Source of the DNA: Tupaia tana
Lineage: Eukaryota > Chordata > Mammalia > Scandentia > Tupaiidae
Assembly: GCA_026018925.1 (NCBI GenBank)
Contig: JAKSZU010000018.1
Location: forward strand, 25,854,452 to 25,918,451
Direction: 5' to 3'
Length of the DNA stretch: 64,000 bases
The stretch's first letter is position 1. Each line of letters starts with the position of its first letter. Under the pieces are notes generated by a model, which was not told the DNA's origin, did no database searches, and saw only the letters and a program-made list of their open reading frames with translations. The position numbers and the translations under genes are program-made. Positions 33,052 to 44,282 of the stretch are shown one piece after another.

Positions 33052-33336
33052 AAAAATATCAAATTTAAAAATAATAAGGAAGAGAATTAGGCATTATTTT
33101 CACAAAATAAAAAAAAAAATTACTTCACTTTAAGGGGACAAAAAGAGTATCAAAACAAACCCTGTATTTCAGCCTCAGAGAAAAGATGAAAAAAGAAATA
33201 GTCTATTCTATAAATATTCTTTCTTCCCTTTCCTCTCCTTCATCCATACCTGACTTTGGCCTTCAAAATCTTATTCACACTAATATGTTTTCAGCCATAC
33301 ATACTGTGAAAAATAATTATTTAAAAGACATGTCTT

Positions 33337-33580
33337 GGGCTGGCCCTTTAGGCTAGTGCTTAAGGAAGGAAGATTGCCACATAGCTGACTGCAGTTTGAA
33401 TTTTGGCCCTGATGGCTTTAAAACATGCTGGATGCATGCACATACAGATCGCATTCCCAACAGGATGGAGAAATAGAGTAGAAGGGATTGTGGTATGACC
33501 ACACCATGTGTTGGGGGGTGCTCCCTCTCTCTCTGTCTCTCTGTTTTTCTCTGACAATCACAAATGCCATCTGGCAATGT
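33337..33580 (+). repeat. SINE-C copy
   Basis: gggctggccctttaggctag head, gtttgaattttggccctgat, caacaggatggagaaataga, gaagggattgtggtatgacc, gggggtgctccctctctctc. Reference copy for SINE-C. Confidence 0.88.
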
Positions 33581-33584
33581 TTGT

Positions 33585-33845
33585 TTGATTTTTCAAAGAT
33601 GGCTCTTGGTTTTATACAGGGATGGCAGGTAGCAGAAGCACCACATTAAGACGTAAGTGATGGGACATGATATGCCACCTCCCACTTGTACGTTAAGAAA
33701 ATAAATGATATTTAAGTATTTTAAATTGGCAGATAAAAATCAATGTTTTTAGAAAAATAGTAAATGCATTGAGCCACCATTGTATTAGTTATTAGCATTC
33801 CATTTCAGAATTCACATGGAGAGAAAAGATATTAAAAATGAAATT
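33585..33845. other. No recognised feature
   Basis: Unassigned. Confidence 0.5.
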
Positions 33846-33847
33846 CA

Positions 33848-34060
33848 GTTATACATCATTTAATGACAGAGATATGTTTTAAAAGATGTGTCATTAGGTG
33901 GTTTAATTGCTCTACAAACATTGTGGCATATATTTACACAAACCAAGATGGCAGAGCTTACAATGTACCCAGGCTACATGGTATAATATTAGGGGACCAC
34001 CTTCATTCATGTGGTCCATCACTGACCACAACATCATTATGGGGAAAAGTGACAGTATAA
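33848..34060. mobile_element. Old DNA-transposon-like repeat
   Basis: catcatttaatgacagagat atgttttaaaagatgtgtcattaggtgg at the left and gggaccaccttcattcatgt ggtccatcactgacc-acaacatcattatg at the right recall a widespread mammalian non-autonomous DNA element. I cannot recall its name with certainty. Confidence 0.55.
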
Positions 34061-34354
34061 TATTAACACAAATATGATGGCTAGTTGGGATATGAGTTTA
34101 AAATGTGATGCTCTTTCCAACTCAATTTCTCTTTAATAAAAATTTTATTTTTCTTCTAAAAGCAGAATACTAATTAACCTTATTACACTACAACACAAAT
34201 AACCAAGACAATATAACAAATCAGCTAAGTAATCTTAATAATTTAAAAATAAGAATCATTCTGGTAATCAGTTGACACACTTAGCAAGCAAGAATTCTAA
34301 TTAAAACATGACATTAATTAGCGTGGGAGATATGAGGAAAGAATAAAAGATTAT
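34061..34354. other. No recognised feature
   Basis: AT-rich, unassigned. Confidence 0.5.
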
Positions 34355-34470
34355 AAAATAGCTTTGTTAATAAATTGTGTGGCCTTTATAAAGTTATAAT
34401 ACCACTCTGGGTCTCAGACTCTTAATCTGTAAAATGAGATTGAGTCATTCCTATAGTTTATACAAAAATA
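34355..34470 (+). repeat. MIR SINE fragment
   Basis: aaattgtgtggcctttataa, tctgggtctcagactcttaa and ctgtaaaatgagattgag follow the MIR core and 3' part. Confidence 0.8.
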
Positions 34471-34550
34471 AAAACCCTAAAATTGGAGGTATAGAGTAAT
34501 AATGAAATAACTGTTTAAATTTGAATTGTATAACAGTGAAAGAAAAAGCT

Positions 34551-34585
<35 letters not shown>

Positions 34586-34590
34586 GATAG
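34551..34590. repeat. (GATA)n microsatellite
   Basis: About eight uninterrupted GATA units, then a broken unit. Confidence 0.97.
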
Positions 34591-34865
34591 ATATTGATAG
34601 CTACTGATCCATTCATGTTTAAAAGGCAATATAGAAGACTGAAAGAGTAGATGTATATTATAAATAATACAAAGGGAATAATCTCAAATGTTTGTATTTA
34701 CAGAACATTTTGAAAACCTACAAATATTATTGGCTTTGTGGTAGATGCTATGGCAATAGAATAATAAGTGCTTTGCTTTTAAACAGGTTAATATTTACAG
34801 TAGAAAAATAATCATATTAATCATTGCTTACATTTATATATGTGTTTGTTTGTATCTGAATTTTT
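34591..34865. other. No recognised feature
   Basis: Unassigned AT-rich sequence. Confidence 0.5.
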
Positions 34866-35103
34866 GTTAGGGCCACTGGAAGCCTGGTGATTAAAGCAGC
34901 TAGACCTCAGATACCACATGGTAACTACTTGGTTCAAGTCCTCGACCTGGCAGCTTGAAAAACACACTGGGTTAATATGTGCACATGACAAAAATCCCGT
35001 AAGAGAGAAGTGGAGAAGATTGCAGTGAGACCATCTGATGGGAGTGGGGAGGGTGCTTTCTCACCTTACCCCTCTCTCTTTCTCTCTCTCTCTCTCTCTT
35101 TCC
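34866..35103 (+). repeat. Old SINE-A/C copy
   Basis: gggccactggaagcctggtg head, ggttcaagtcctcgacctgg, gcagcttgaaaaacacactg, gggtgctttctcacc and a CT-rich end. Confidence 0.85.
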
Positions 35104-35512
35104 AATTAATATGATACATAATCATATTCAACAAAAAGAAAGGGTGCTTGTAACTGGAGTTTTCTTAGTCTGCTTTGTGCAGCTATAGCAAAATACATGA
35201 CTGGTAATTTATAAAAATGAAAATATATATTCTTAAATTTTGGGGGGCTGTAAGGACAAAATAAGGCACAGAAAGTGTTAGCCATCTGGCAGGGCTGTGT
35301 TCTGCAGCTCAGATGGTGTCTTGTTGCTGAATTTTCACTAAAAATAAATTCAGTTGCAAACATAATCACATTTTATACTCAAATCCTGATTAGTCATTAA
35401 ATTAATGTTATTGTTATATTTTGTTTCTAAAGTTTCTATTTTCTCTCTACATAAATTATTTTATTTATTTATCATTTATTTATTTATTTATTATTTATTT
35501 ATTTTTTATTTT

Positions 35513-35765
35513 TTTAGAGAGGTTTTTCCTATAGGGTGTGTGTACTTGCCAGAAAGGCAGAGAGGGACAGAGAGACAGAAAGTGAAAAATCACCCCCCAG
35601 GGGGGATGGCCACGCTGCAATCTCTTCTCCTCCATTCTCCTCTCAAGATCTTTAGCATGCACACACACGCGCCTGATGTGAGTTTAAGCACAGGGTCCAG
35701 GACTCGAACCGCAGTCAACTACATAGGAGTCCAGCAATGTGGCCATTACGCCATCTGCTGGTCCC
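35513..35765 (-). repeat. Young SINE-A
   Basis: Antisense: gaggtttttcctatagggtg, caccccccaggggggatggc, gactcgaaccgcagtcaact, catctgctggtccc. Its T tail abuts an (ATTT)n run at 35459-35505. Confidence 0.95.
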
Positions 35766-36023
35766 ATATTTTTTGAAAAATTTTTGCTACAGGGTGCATG
35801 CATTCACTGGAGACACAGAGAGAGACAGAGAGACAGAAAGTGAGAAATCACCCCCAAGGGGGATGGCCACACCACTATCTCTTTTTCTCCATTCTCCTCT
35901 TGGAATTTCAGGCATACACACACTCACACCTGGCATGAGTGTCAAGCCTCCATGTCCGGACTCAAACTATAGTCGACCATATGGGAGTCCAGTTCTTTAA
36001 CCACTATGCCACCTGCTGGCCCC
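35766..36023 (-). repeat. Middle-aged SINE-A, tandem with the previous
   Basis: Antisense: tttttgctacagggtgcatg, cacccccaagggggatggcc, accatatgggagtccagttc, atgccacctgctggcccccc. The head is of the older GGTGGC type. The younger SINE seems to have landed in its tail. Confidence 0.95.
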
Positions 36024-36323
36024 CCACATGAGCTCCCGAATGCTGTGGCAGAATACTATGTGCTCACACGGTGGAAGGTGGAAGGGCAAATGATCGGAAC
36101 ACTGTATGAAATGCTCATAAGGTCCTTAATCCCATTCACAGTGAAGTGCTCTCATTAGCCTAACCACATTTTAAAGGCCTTACCTCTTAATACTGTCACA
36201 CTGGAAACAGCTCAGCTTTGGAGGGGATACATTCAAACCTTTGCAGGAGTAGAGAACATGGGGGAAGAAAAGGAAGAACAATAGGGTGACATTCAAGATA
36301 AATCTTAATAGCCGTTTTCCCCC

Positions 36324-36575
36324 TAAAAGTTTCTTTTTATCTTTCTTTCATGAGAAAGAGAGAGAGAGAAAGAAAAATATAAAAAAAGAGAAAGAGGGAC
36401 TCCAACAGAGTCTTACCATGCCATGATTTACCCAAACCTTTCAGTCAGCCAGGATCATGAAAGCAACCACAGACACACATGTTCAGGTGGACTCAGGATC
36501 CAAACTCTGAGTCTTTCCACATGACTCCCGTACTGCATAGCAGTCCTCCCGCCTATGCCATCATAGTCTGGACTT
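36324..36575 (-). repeat. SINE-D copy
   Basis: Antisense: tttatctttctttcatgaga, GA tract, ccatgccatgatttaccc, actcaggatccaaactctga. Confidence 0.75.
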
Positions 36576-36582
36576 AATAGAA

Positions 36583-36858
36583 TTTTTTTTAAGTTTATCT
36601 TTCTTTCATCGGTGTGAGAATAAAAGGGACAGAGAAAAAGAGAAACAGAGCGAGAGAGAGAACGAGAGAGAGGGCAAGATAGCACCCCCAGTAAGATCTC
36701 AACACTGTGATCCATCCCAGCCTACAGCTTGGCCTAGATCATGGACACATGAGTGCCCAACCTCTTCAGGAAGGTCTTGACTTAAACTGATACCTTCCCA
36801 TGTGGGATTGCTTCATGGAATGTTGCATTTTACTGTTGCACTGTGATCTGGCCCAAGA
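36583..36858 (-). repeat. SINE-D copy
   Basis: Antisense: gtttatctttctttcatcgg, GA tract, ctcaacactgtgatccatcc, gccaacctc-like middle, tgttgcattttactgttgca ctgtgatctggccc head complement. Confidence 0.8.
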
Positions 36859-36889
36859 GATTCAATAGACTATTGCAATTAATACTTGC

Positions 36890-37085
36890 TATTTCTTTTA
36901 GAATTGTGGCAAAGCTCTGCAAGGCTAGTTGACATGGAACAATTCTGGGTTCATATCCAGAGTTCTCCCTGAACATGCTGGGTGCATGCCTGGTTGGCTA
37001 TAGCTACTGAGGTTAGAGATAGAGTGAAGACACTTGTGGGGTTGCCTCTCTCTTCTGCATTGAAGAAAAAATTTAATAAACAAAC
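36890..37085 (+). repeat. SINE-D copy
   Basis: gcaaagctctgcaaggctag, ctgggttcatatccagagtt, ttgtggggttgcctctctct and tail aaaaaatttaataaac. Confidence 0.65.
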
Positions 37086-37089
37086 CAGA

Positions 37090-37385
37090 CTGTTTATTCC
37101 TTTCTATTAGTTACATAAATGATATCCTATCTTTAAATAAAATAAGTGGGCATTTTTATATGGTTATCGACTTTTGTCTCTCATGACAACATATTCAGAT
37201 GAAATATCATTATTGACATTTCTGGAAAGAATGAAGTTAGCATAGATCACAATTGCACTTAACTAGACCATCAAATTTACTATAGATGGGATTTACCAAA
37301 ACTTTTCAGTATATACTAGACTCAAAATAAACATCAGAAATTTTTTGAAAAAATATTTACGTTGCTAACATTTTACCATTTTCCG
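37090..37385. other. No recognised feature
   Basis: Unassigned AT-rich sequence. Confidence 0.5.
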
Positions 37386-37389
37386 GTGA

Positions 37390-37615
37390 TTCAGTGGTGA
37401 AACGTGATGCTCTATGAGGATGACCCACATAGGAAGGATCCAGATTCATGTCTGAAGACCTCTCTGAGTCTGCTGGATGCACATGTGTCAATGAACCCGA
37501 GCTGCTAAGATGTGGGGTGGATCGTGCCATGAAGACTCTCTTGGGGATACTGTCTCTCTGTCTATGTTCATTTCCCTGTTTCCCTCACTCATGAAAGAGA
37601 GAAATAAATACACTT
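37390..37615 (+). repeat. SINE-D copy
   Basis: ttcagtggtgaaacgtgatg ctctatgagg head, gaaggatccagattcatgtc, ctgtctctctgtctatgttc, end gaaagagagaaataaataca. Confidence 0.7.
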
Positions 37616-37867
37616 AAAATATTTTCAAATATCTTTAGTTATTAAAATGGGAGCCTTAATGTTATGAATGTCAGTTTAACTGGTTTATGATGACAGATAT
37701 CTTTTTCAAAAATCACAATGTATTCTTCTTGAAGAGAGAATATTTGTTATATAAAAGCAGTTTAATATAATCTTAGATTTTTAATTTTAAGTTACTTCTA
37801 CAAAAGCCCAAGAAGTGATGAGCAAAAGAGAGGAAGGAAATTTGTTTTAAAAAGAGAAGACCTAAGT

Positions 37868-38124
37868 GACCAGCAGTTAGCATAATAGCTATGTCACTGG
37901 ACTCCCATGTAGCCGACTGCTGGTCGAGTACCAGACCCAGTGGCTTAAACTCACACCGGGTGCATGTGTGTGCATGCCCAAGATCCCAAGAGGAGAATGG
38001 AGGAGAAGGGATTGTGGTGTGGCCAACTCCCCTGGGGGTGATTTCTCGCTTTCTGTCTCTCTGTCTCTCTCTTGTCTTTCTGATGAGCATATATGCCCTA
38101 TAGCAAAAACCTCTAAAAAAAAGG
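37868..38124 (+). repeat. Young SINE-A
   Basis: gaccagcagttagcataata head, all blocks, A tail. Imperfect 15-base duplication agagaagacctaagt / agagaagatctaaat at 37853-37867 and 38125-38139. Confidence 0.95.
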
Positions 38125-38278
38125 AGAGAAGATCTAAATATTTGATGTTCATCTGACACATACATTCTTCTCAACTAACCCCCTGGCTTTCACCAGTAAA
38201 ATGCCAATAAATTTTGCAATACCCCATTAAATTCCACATTCCATGAGTGTAGAAACAAAGTCTTTTCTCATTTCTTAG

Positions 38279-38508
38279 TTGCCCAAGTGTGCATGTTCTC
38301 ACCTGAGAGAAACAGTGAGAGAGGAAGAAGAAAAAGTACCCTCAATGTGTGGTCATGCCACAATCCCTTCTCCTCCATTTCTCCTTTTTGTCCAGATTTG
38401 AGACATGCTTGCACAGATACCTGGATTGTTTTTCAAGCTATTAATTTGAACCATGGTCAGCCATATGGGGTCCAGCTTCCTTAACCACCAGGTCATGGGG
38501 CTGGTCTA
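38279..38508 (-). repeat. SINE-C copy
   Basis: Antisense: gtgtgcatgttctcacctga, ctcaatgtgtggtcatgcca, caatcccttctcctccattt, ttgaaccatggtcagccata, ccaccaggtcatggggctgg. Confidence 0.88.
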
Positions 38509-38695
38509 CTAAAATCTTTTGGGGCATTTTTATCCCCCAAGGAAAGAGAAAAAAGTACACTCTCCAACATATACATCTCTGGAAATCATAAATTGTCAAG
38601 AATTCAGTGAATTACTTTACTAGTACATTATTGTTCCCTAAATTTAAAGACTCAATTTTCATTTTAAATGTGTTCATTAAAAAAAAGAGATAGCT

Positions 38696-38946
38696 GAGAA
38701 CCAGCAGTTAGCATAATGGCTATGTCGCTGGACTCCCATGTAGTCGACCGCGGTTCGCGTCCTGGACCCGGTGGCTTAAAACTCACGCCGGGCGCGTGTG
38801 CGTGCGTGCCCAAGATCCCGAGAGGAGAATGGAGGAGAAGGGATTGCGGCGTGACCATCTCCCCTGGGGGGTGATTTCTCGCTTTCTGTCTCTATGTCTC
38901 TCTCTGTCTGTCTGGCGAGCGCACGCGCCCTATAGTGAAAACCTCT

Positions 38947-38974
<28 letters not shown>
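38696..38974 (+). repeat. Very young SINE-A
   Basis: Near-consensus with 33 uninterrupted A at 38948-38980. Duplication aaaaaagagatagct at 38681-38695 and 38975-38989, identical. One of the most recent insertions here. Confidence 0.97.
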
Positions 38975-38983
<9 letters not shown>

Positions 38984-38989
38984 ATAGCT

Positions 38990-40139
38990 ATCAGTGGTCA
39001 TTTTAAGTAGCAATATTTAATTTCTTCCATAAGTGTAAAAGGAAAGTGAGTTGGGGATCAAAAGATTATTCTTGGGCTCCAGGTTCAATGTCATCTCATG
39101 AGGCCAGCCCACATCTCCACTATCTTTTCTTTTTACCTTGGCTATATGACAGGCCATCAATTAAGAGCCAGGAGCAAAGGTTAAAGCTGTCTGGGGAGAC
39201 CACAACAGTCTGTGGAGCCTGAATTTCTGGCTATAGGAAACATCCTTTTCTTTGCCTTACTGGGACAAATAGAAAAAGTTATAATTGTCTGGATAATACA
39301 TTTTGAAAATATGTGGTTTTGTGTAAATGACTTGAAAAATCAATCTTTTGCATGATCAATCAATCAATCTTTTGACCCTGTGTTAAGATGCTTCTACTTC
39401 TATTTATCTGAAACTCCCTAAAGATAGAATGTTAGCCATGTTTCCAGGCAACATTGCGTATGTTACACATGACCCATGATAAAGAGTCCTTAACTGACTG
39501 GGAAGATGATGAATGAGCTAAAAATACCTACAGAGAGGCTTTCTGTTCCTAGAGTGAGGTTATTCCCATGACTGGGCGTGTTCTTTTTCAGGACCCATTA
39601 GGCTATGCACACGTAACTGCTACAACAAAATCATCTTCTATTTGAAATGTGCGATTTCTAAGCCAGTGAATCTTACTTCCATTGATGTGACTTATCCTCT
39701 TTCAACTGTGCTGTTACTCAGCAGGGGATAAAGAGAATAGTCCCTGGAAAATGGCTTTAACTCCTGAGGACAACCACTACCCTTTTACTACCCTACTGGG
39801 AGAGCTTTCATTGTTATCATACTGCATTTCTGTCCTTGTGCCCTTCTGAGAGAAGCTATTGCCCAAAGTGACCTACTTGGATCTTATGAATCTCATTGTC
39901 TAGTTGAGCATCTGACCACCTGGAGTGAATATTGCAAAGAAATACCAGCAGTGGGCTAGACTTTTAGACACCCAACTAAATTTGACCAGAGCACAATGTA
40001 TTTAGGAAAAATAGACAGAGAACTTTGACAAGACATTGATGTGTAGATGGGAGCATATCCATCTAAATTTGATAGTACAATATTAGAGCATATAATAGGA
40101 GATGTATCTTTTTATTTGGGGTATTGAAGAACTGCTAGA
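38990..40139. other. No recognised feature
   Basis: About 1.1 kb with base composition closer to 40-45% GC in 39050-39250 and 39480-40000. It could hold old LTR material, but I cannot name a family and see no exon. Confidence 0.4.
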
Positions 40140-40386
40140 GTGGCCTAGCCCCTAGCTTAGCATTTAAGGGAGTTGAATCCCATATGGCTAGTGGTGGTTC
40201 CAGTCCTGCACCAACAGCTTGAAAAATATGCTGGAGGCAACTGTGTGCATGCCCCAAATCCTGGCAGGATAGAGAAATGGAGGAGAAGGGATTGTCATGT
40301 GGCTTTGCCCTACTAGGGGTGCTTTCTTCTTCTCCTGCTTGCTCTGTCTCTCTCTGGCCAGTGTGCATGCTCTCTGGCAATTAAGA
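40140..40386 (+). repeat. SINE-C copy
   Basis: gcctagcccctagcttagca head, ggtggttccagtcctgcacc, caggatagagaaatggagga, ctaggggtgctttcttcttc, end catgctctctggcaattaag. Confidence 0.88.
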
Positions 40387-40397
40387 AAAAAAGGAAA

Positions 40398-40525
40398 TCC
40401 AGTAACATGTATGTTGATGTGCTTTATTGAGACAATATACAGTATACTCTAGATGGAAAATCTCACTTTGTATGCTGTAATGATGTACAGTGAGTGAATG
40501 TAAATAAATAAATTTAATTAAAAAA
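40398..40525 (+). mobile_element. L1 3' end fragment
   Basis: caatatacagtatactctag atggaaaatctcac and gtatgctgtaatgatgtaca gtgagtgaatgtaaataaat match the L1 3' ends at 50030-50110 and 53730-53800. Confidence 0.75.
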
Positions 40526-40527
40526 AG

Positions 40528-40612
40528 GAAATCAAGACAGAAAGAGAGAGAAAGAAAAAAGGAAGAAAAGAAAGAGGGAAAGGAAGAAAAAGAGAAGAAA
40601 GCAAAAGGCTTT
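40528..40612. repeat. Purine-rich A/G tract
   Basis: GAAA and GGAA units following the L1 A tail. Confidence 0.85.
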
Positions 40613-41383
40613 TGTACTGCAAGGACTGCCCACTGTCCTCACCAAAACTAATACTGGCCTGATCAACAATTCAACTGTAGCTTGACTAGCAGATGTGATG
40701 GTGTCATTGGATTGACCCACACATGCCAAATACCATTTGTAGGGGATGCAATACTTACAGGTCAAATAATACATTTATACCTCAAAGAAGAGCCAAAGCA
40801 GGAAACCTTCAGAATCCTTGTTTGACTAGATTTGCAGTCAGTTAAACGGGTTGAACAATCACATTGATGTTGCCTATAATCCCTTTAGGTGCTACTCTGT
40901 TCTGAAAAGTCCCTGTGAGCTCCACAGTGCCCAAAACATTGGAGATGAGCAAAATGAAGCAAGAAAAAATGCTATGTTCTGGAATATAATGCCAGGAAGT
41001 CTGACATCAAAGGGGCTTCAGCGGTATTGGTACCAACTTGCCAAAACTCTGGTACTGCAAAGATGTACTTTTGTAGACTGTCCCAATCCCCACACATCAG
41101 GTGCACCTCCACTGAGGAGTATCTTAAGGATGACAGGTATAGTAAGGTGGAGGCATTTCTGCAGCTGCGTGGTCATGTCTCTTAAGTTCAAGAGCACCAG
41201 ATATGCTCTTGCAGAGTAATTCCTAAGTCCTGAGTTTGCACACTGATTTAACCATGCAATCAATACAAATAATGGGATTAAAATTTGAGGTCTAAATGCC
41301 AACCAGGAAAATAACATTTTTTATAAGACTGTAACTGTGCCTTCAGATATTATGATACCCCAGATTTAATTACATTGTTTAGT
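40613..41383. other. Unassigned, with overlapping open frames
   Basis: Less AT-rich than its surroundings. A 122-codon plus frame at 40851-41219 and a 99-codon minus frame at 41018-41317 overlap. Neither protein is familiar, and no poly-A or splice context supports a gene. It might be an old processed pseudogene or repeat. Confidence 0.35.
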
Positions 41384-41600
41384 CTTTTTTTTTTTTTTTA
41401 ATTTTCAGAGGGTATATACACTAGCCAAAGAGAGAGGAAGCATACTGTTCAATGGGGCATGATCAAGTCATGATTCTTTTTGTTCCACTTTGTATTCCTC
41501 TCAGGATTTGAAATACACATGCATATGGGACTGGGATTTGAACCATGGTTGTCCATCTGGCCTGTGGTTCCTTTATCCACTGAGCTATAGGGTTGGTACT
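41384..41600 (-). repeat. SINE-C copy
   Basis: Antisense: T run, cagagggtatatacactagc, ctgttcaatggggcatgatc, gatttgaaccatggttgtcc, ctttatccactgagctatag. Confidence 0.85.
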
Positions 41601-42400
41601 ACCTATGATATATTTGAAAAAGAAAAAAAAAGACACACTAAAATTGATAGAAGATTTACTGCTCTCTGCTTGTTACTTAATGTCATTTGATATAAATTTG
41701 ACTTATGATCATTGGTATAAAAATAGTCACTGTAAACTGGAAAACTGATTGTTTCCCCCCTCAAATAGTCTAACTAATTAGGAAATAAAGGGAATACTAA
41801 TACCTTTTATAGAGTTCAAATCCTCATGGTCAAATGTGTATTGACTTGCTTTCTCTTGTCAAAGGTATTAGCTCTTAGAGGTAGACTTTGAGGAAAAGGT
41901 CAACAAATCCTTTTTCCCTTTTACATGAAAAATTGACTTTGGATCAAGATTCTACTAGCTATATTCTCCTGCAAGCTGAGTAAAAGTGAAATGTCAGCTG
42001 TGTTCTTGTGTTCCTATTCAAAGTCGCCCTGAGACAGGTAGACTGCATCTCAGGGAAGAGAACTATATGAATGAAGTGTATATACTTCATGGGAAAGCAG
42101 AGCTCTAGTTTCCCGAGCAAGGTATCTTTTCATAACTTGAGGTATTTTGGAATATGAAGCTTCTAAGATGGGAAGGTTACAACTTCTATGAGTGTGATCT
42201 CATGCCCTCATACCTGAGATCAACTTGGGCAGAGACACAGAGACTAGCTTCTGGGATTATGTTTGGACTGCCATGAGGACTTCTGTTATAAAAACCCTCA
42301 GTGCTGCTCTGCTGGCCTGCTCTGTTTTCTCTCCTTGTATCTGTAAATGCTATATGAATTCAGGGGTCTAGTTGGATCAAAGTGCCACAAGATTAGACTT
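41601..42400. other. Unassigned; possible old LTR at about 41850-42370
   Basis: A ttataaaaaccctcagtgct word followed by a pyrimidine-rich start-like stretch near 42288 would fit an LTR promoter. No family is recognised and no ends are visible. Confidence 0.25.
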
Positions 42401-43327
42401 TCAATATTAGACTTTCAATATTAGACATAATTTTAAAGTATGTCATGTATGATTATTCCTTTTCTTTGAAAATTGTTTTTTTTAAATATTACATATGGTA
42501 TGATATATATGTGTGTAAATGTATACATGTAAACAGAAAATATATAGAGTACGATTTTGATGTTAAGCAGAAGTATAATGTAATGCCTAAACTACAATTT
42601 TAATATTTTAAAAATTTAAGAGGTTTTTTTAAAAGTAAAGGATAGTTTAAGCAAACGTAGGAATACCTCTATAACTGCCAAAACTGAGTAGGGATTTGTG
42701 TAGTTTCACTGGACAGTTATCTTATTTCATTTAAAATAATAAATTTGACCGTGGTTATTTTAAGTGAGACTAAATAGAATTTTTTGTTGTTTGCTTATTT
42801 TGTAAAATGCATATGGATAAAACAGTTAACCCACAGAGTCTGAAAGGGAAAAAAAAGTCACAGACTAAAAAACTGTGCTAATGTAACAATTGGTATTAGT
42901 TGTGAAGGGAGGACTCACGATCGTACATACAGACTTATATATGCAGGAGCTTATTCACACAGCCAGCTAGTAAAAACAAGAACAAGGTCCAGACATGGTG
43001 GCAGAGACCTAGGGTGCCTCTGAGAGACACTGGAACAATATGGGAAGACCTGGGGTTTGCATACTGGGTCTATCTAAACACAAAGGTGTACTCATGGTCT
43101 TGGCTAGCTGGAAGATGGTTACTAAGTTATAACCTAAGAATGAGAGTAAATAATTTCTAATGAAACCCTAAAAACTAGGCTAAAATAATAAAACGCACAC
43201 ACACATGCATACACACATCATTCTATCCAGGAACAGATGTGAATACCGATTACATTAAATATATTTTTTGAAACCAGGTGTGTAAATTAACTGTGTGTCT
43301 TTAAAAATACAAAATTTTCACAGTGCA
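42401..43327. other. No recognised feature
   Basis: A small perfect tandem copy of attagactttcaat occurs at 42392-42422. The rest is AT-rich and unassigned. Confidence 0.45.
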
Positions 43328-43482
43328 GGGCTAGCAGGTGGTGTAGTGGTTAAGGTGCTCGACTCCCACATAGCCAACTGCAGTTCAAGTCTTGAACTTG
43401 GCAGCTTGCTTTCTCACTCTCCATTTTCTATCACTCTGTCTTTCTCCAGTAAATAAAAAATAAAATAAAATAAATAATTTAA
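43328..43482 (+). repeat. SINE-B copy
   Basis: gggctagcaggtggtgtagt ggttaaggtgctcgactccc head, cagttcaagtcttgaacttg, gcttgctttctcactctcca, tail (AAATA)n. A clean reference SINE-B. Confidence 0.93.
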
Positions 43483-43489
43483 ATTGTTA

Positions 43490-43970
43490 ACTCTTGAAAA
43501 ACTTTTTACAGTGTAAAAAAATATGAAAAGGAAACCCACTTTGGTGAATATTCTTTATCATTTAATTACTCATTAACAGGTACAAATTCCAAGATGAGAT
43601 ACCCCATACTTTAGAGTATAAGTGTATGTTGGAAATTTGGTTCTTTAAAAATAGTATACTCAAATGTATTTTGTTTTTCCAAAATGTTTAAAACTCCTTG
43701 AACTTCTTTGAAGAAAGGAATCCTTATGTATGTAACTTAAACTAATAATACTTCATGCTGGCTTGGCATTTAAAGTTTGTATTTCATTAATTTCCTTTAA
43801 TAATATCTATATATTATGCATCAATTGTATATCTACAAAGAAAAAAGTGAACACATAAAAAAACTTGATGCCAAATGATTTTTATTTCCAAAAGTAAAAT
43901 GACTGATTTCCTACCCACATAAGAAATTGGACAAATGAAGAAATCTGATTTTAGGAAACTCTTAGTAATA
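43490..43970. other. No recognised feature
   Basis: Unassigned AT-rich sequence. Confidence 0.5.
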
Positions 43971-43973
43971 AAA

Positions 43974-44196
43974 CTTTTTTTTAAGTTTTTTTCCATAGGG
44001 AGTGTGAGCTCACCAGAGATGTGGGGTGGAGGGTTGGGTGACCACACCTCAATCCTTTCTCCTCCAGTCTCCTCTTGGGATTTTAGGCATGCATGCACAT
44101 GCTCCTGGCATGAATTTCAAGCCTCTGTGTCTGAAACTCGAACCCCATTTGGCCAAATGGGAGTCCAGCATTTTAACCATCACACTATCTGCTGTA
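43974..44196 (-). repeat. Middle-aged SINE-A, pyrimidine part reduced
   Basis: Antisense: tttttttccatagggagtgt gagctcaccagaga, then the usual GACAGAGA stretch is short, then ctcctccagtctcctcttgg and gggagtccagcattttaacc. Confidence 0.92.
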
Positions 44197-44282
44197 ATAA
44201 ATCATTTTTTAAAAAAATTATCAGCATTCATAAAGTAAGCATGCATTCTTTTGTTTTTTTCTGTGTTTTTTTTTTTTTTTAA

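Larger units (their letters stand above)
35155..36250 (-). mobile_element. MaLR-type LTR fossil, split by SINEs
   Basis: Left part to about 35332: ttcttagtctgctttgtgca, actggtaatttataaaaatg. Right part from about 36030: cacacggtggaaggtggaag, tcattagcctaaccacattt, accattcaaacc-type end. The middle holds two SINE-A and about 180 unassigned bases. Old, no viral genes. Confidence 0.7.
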
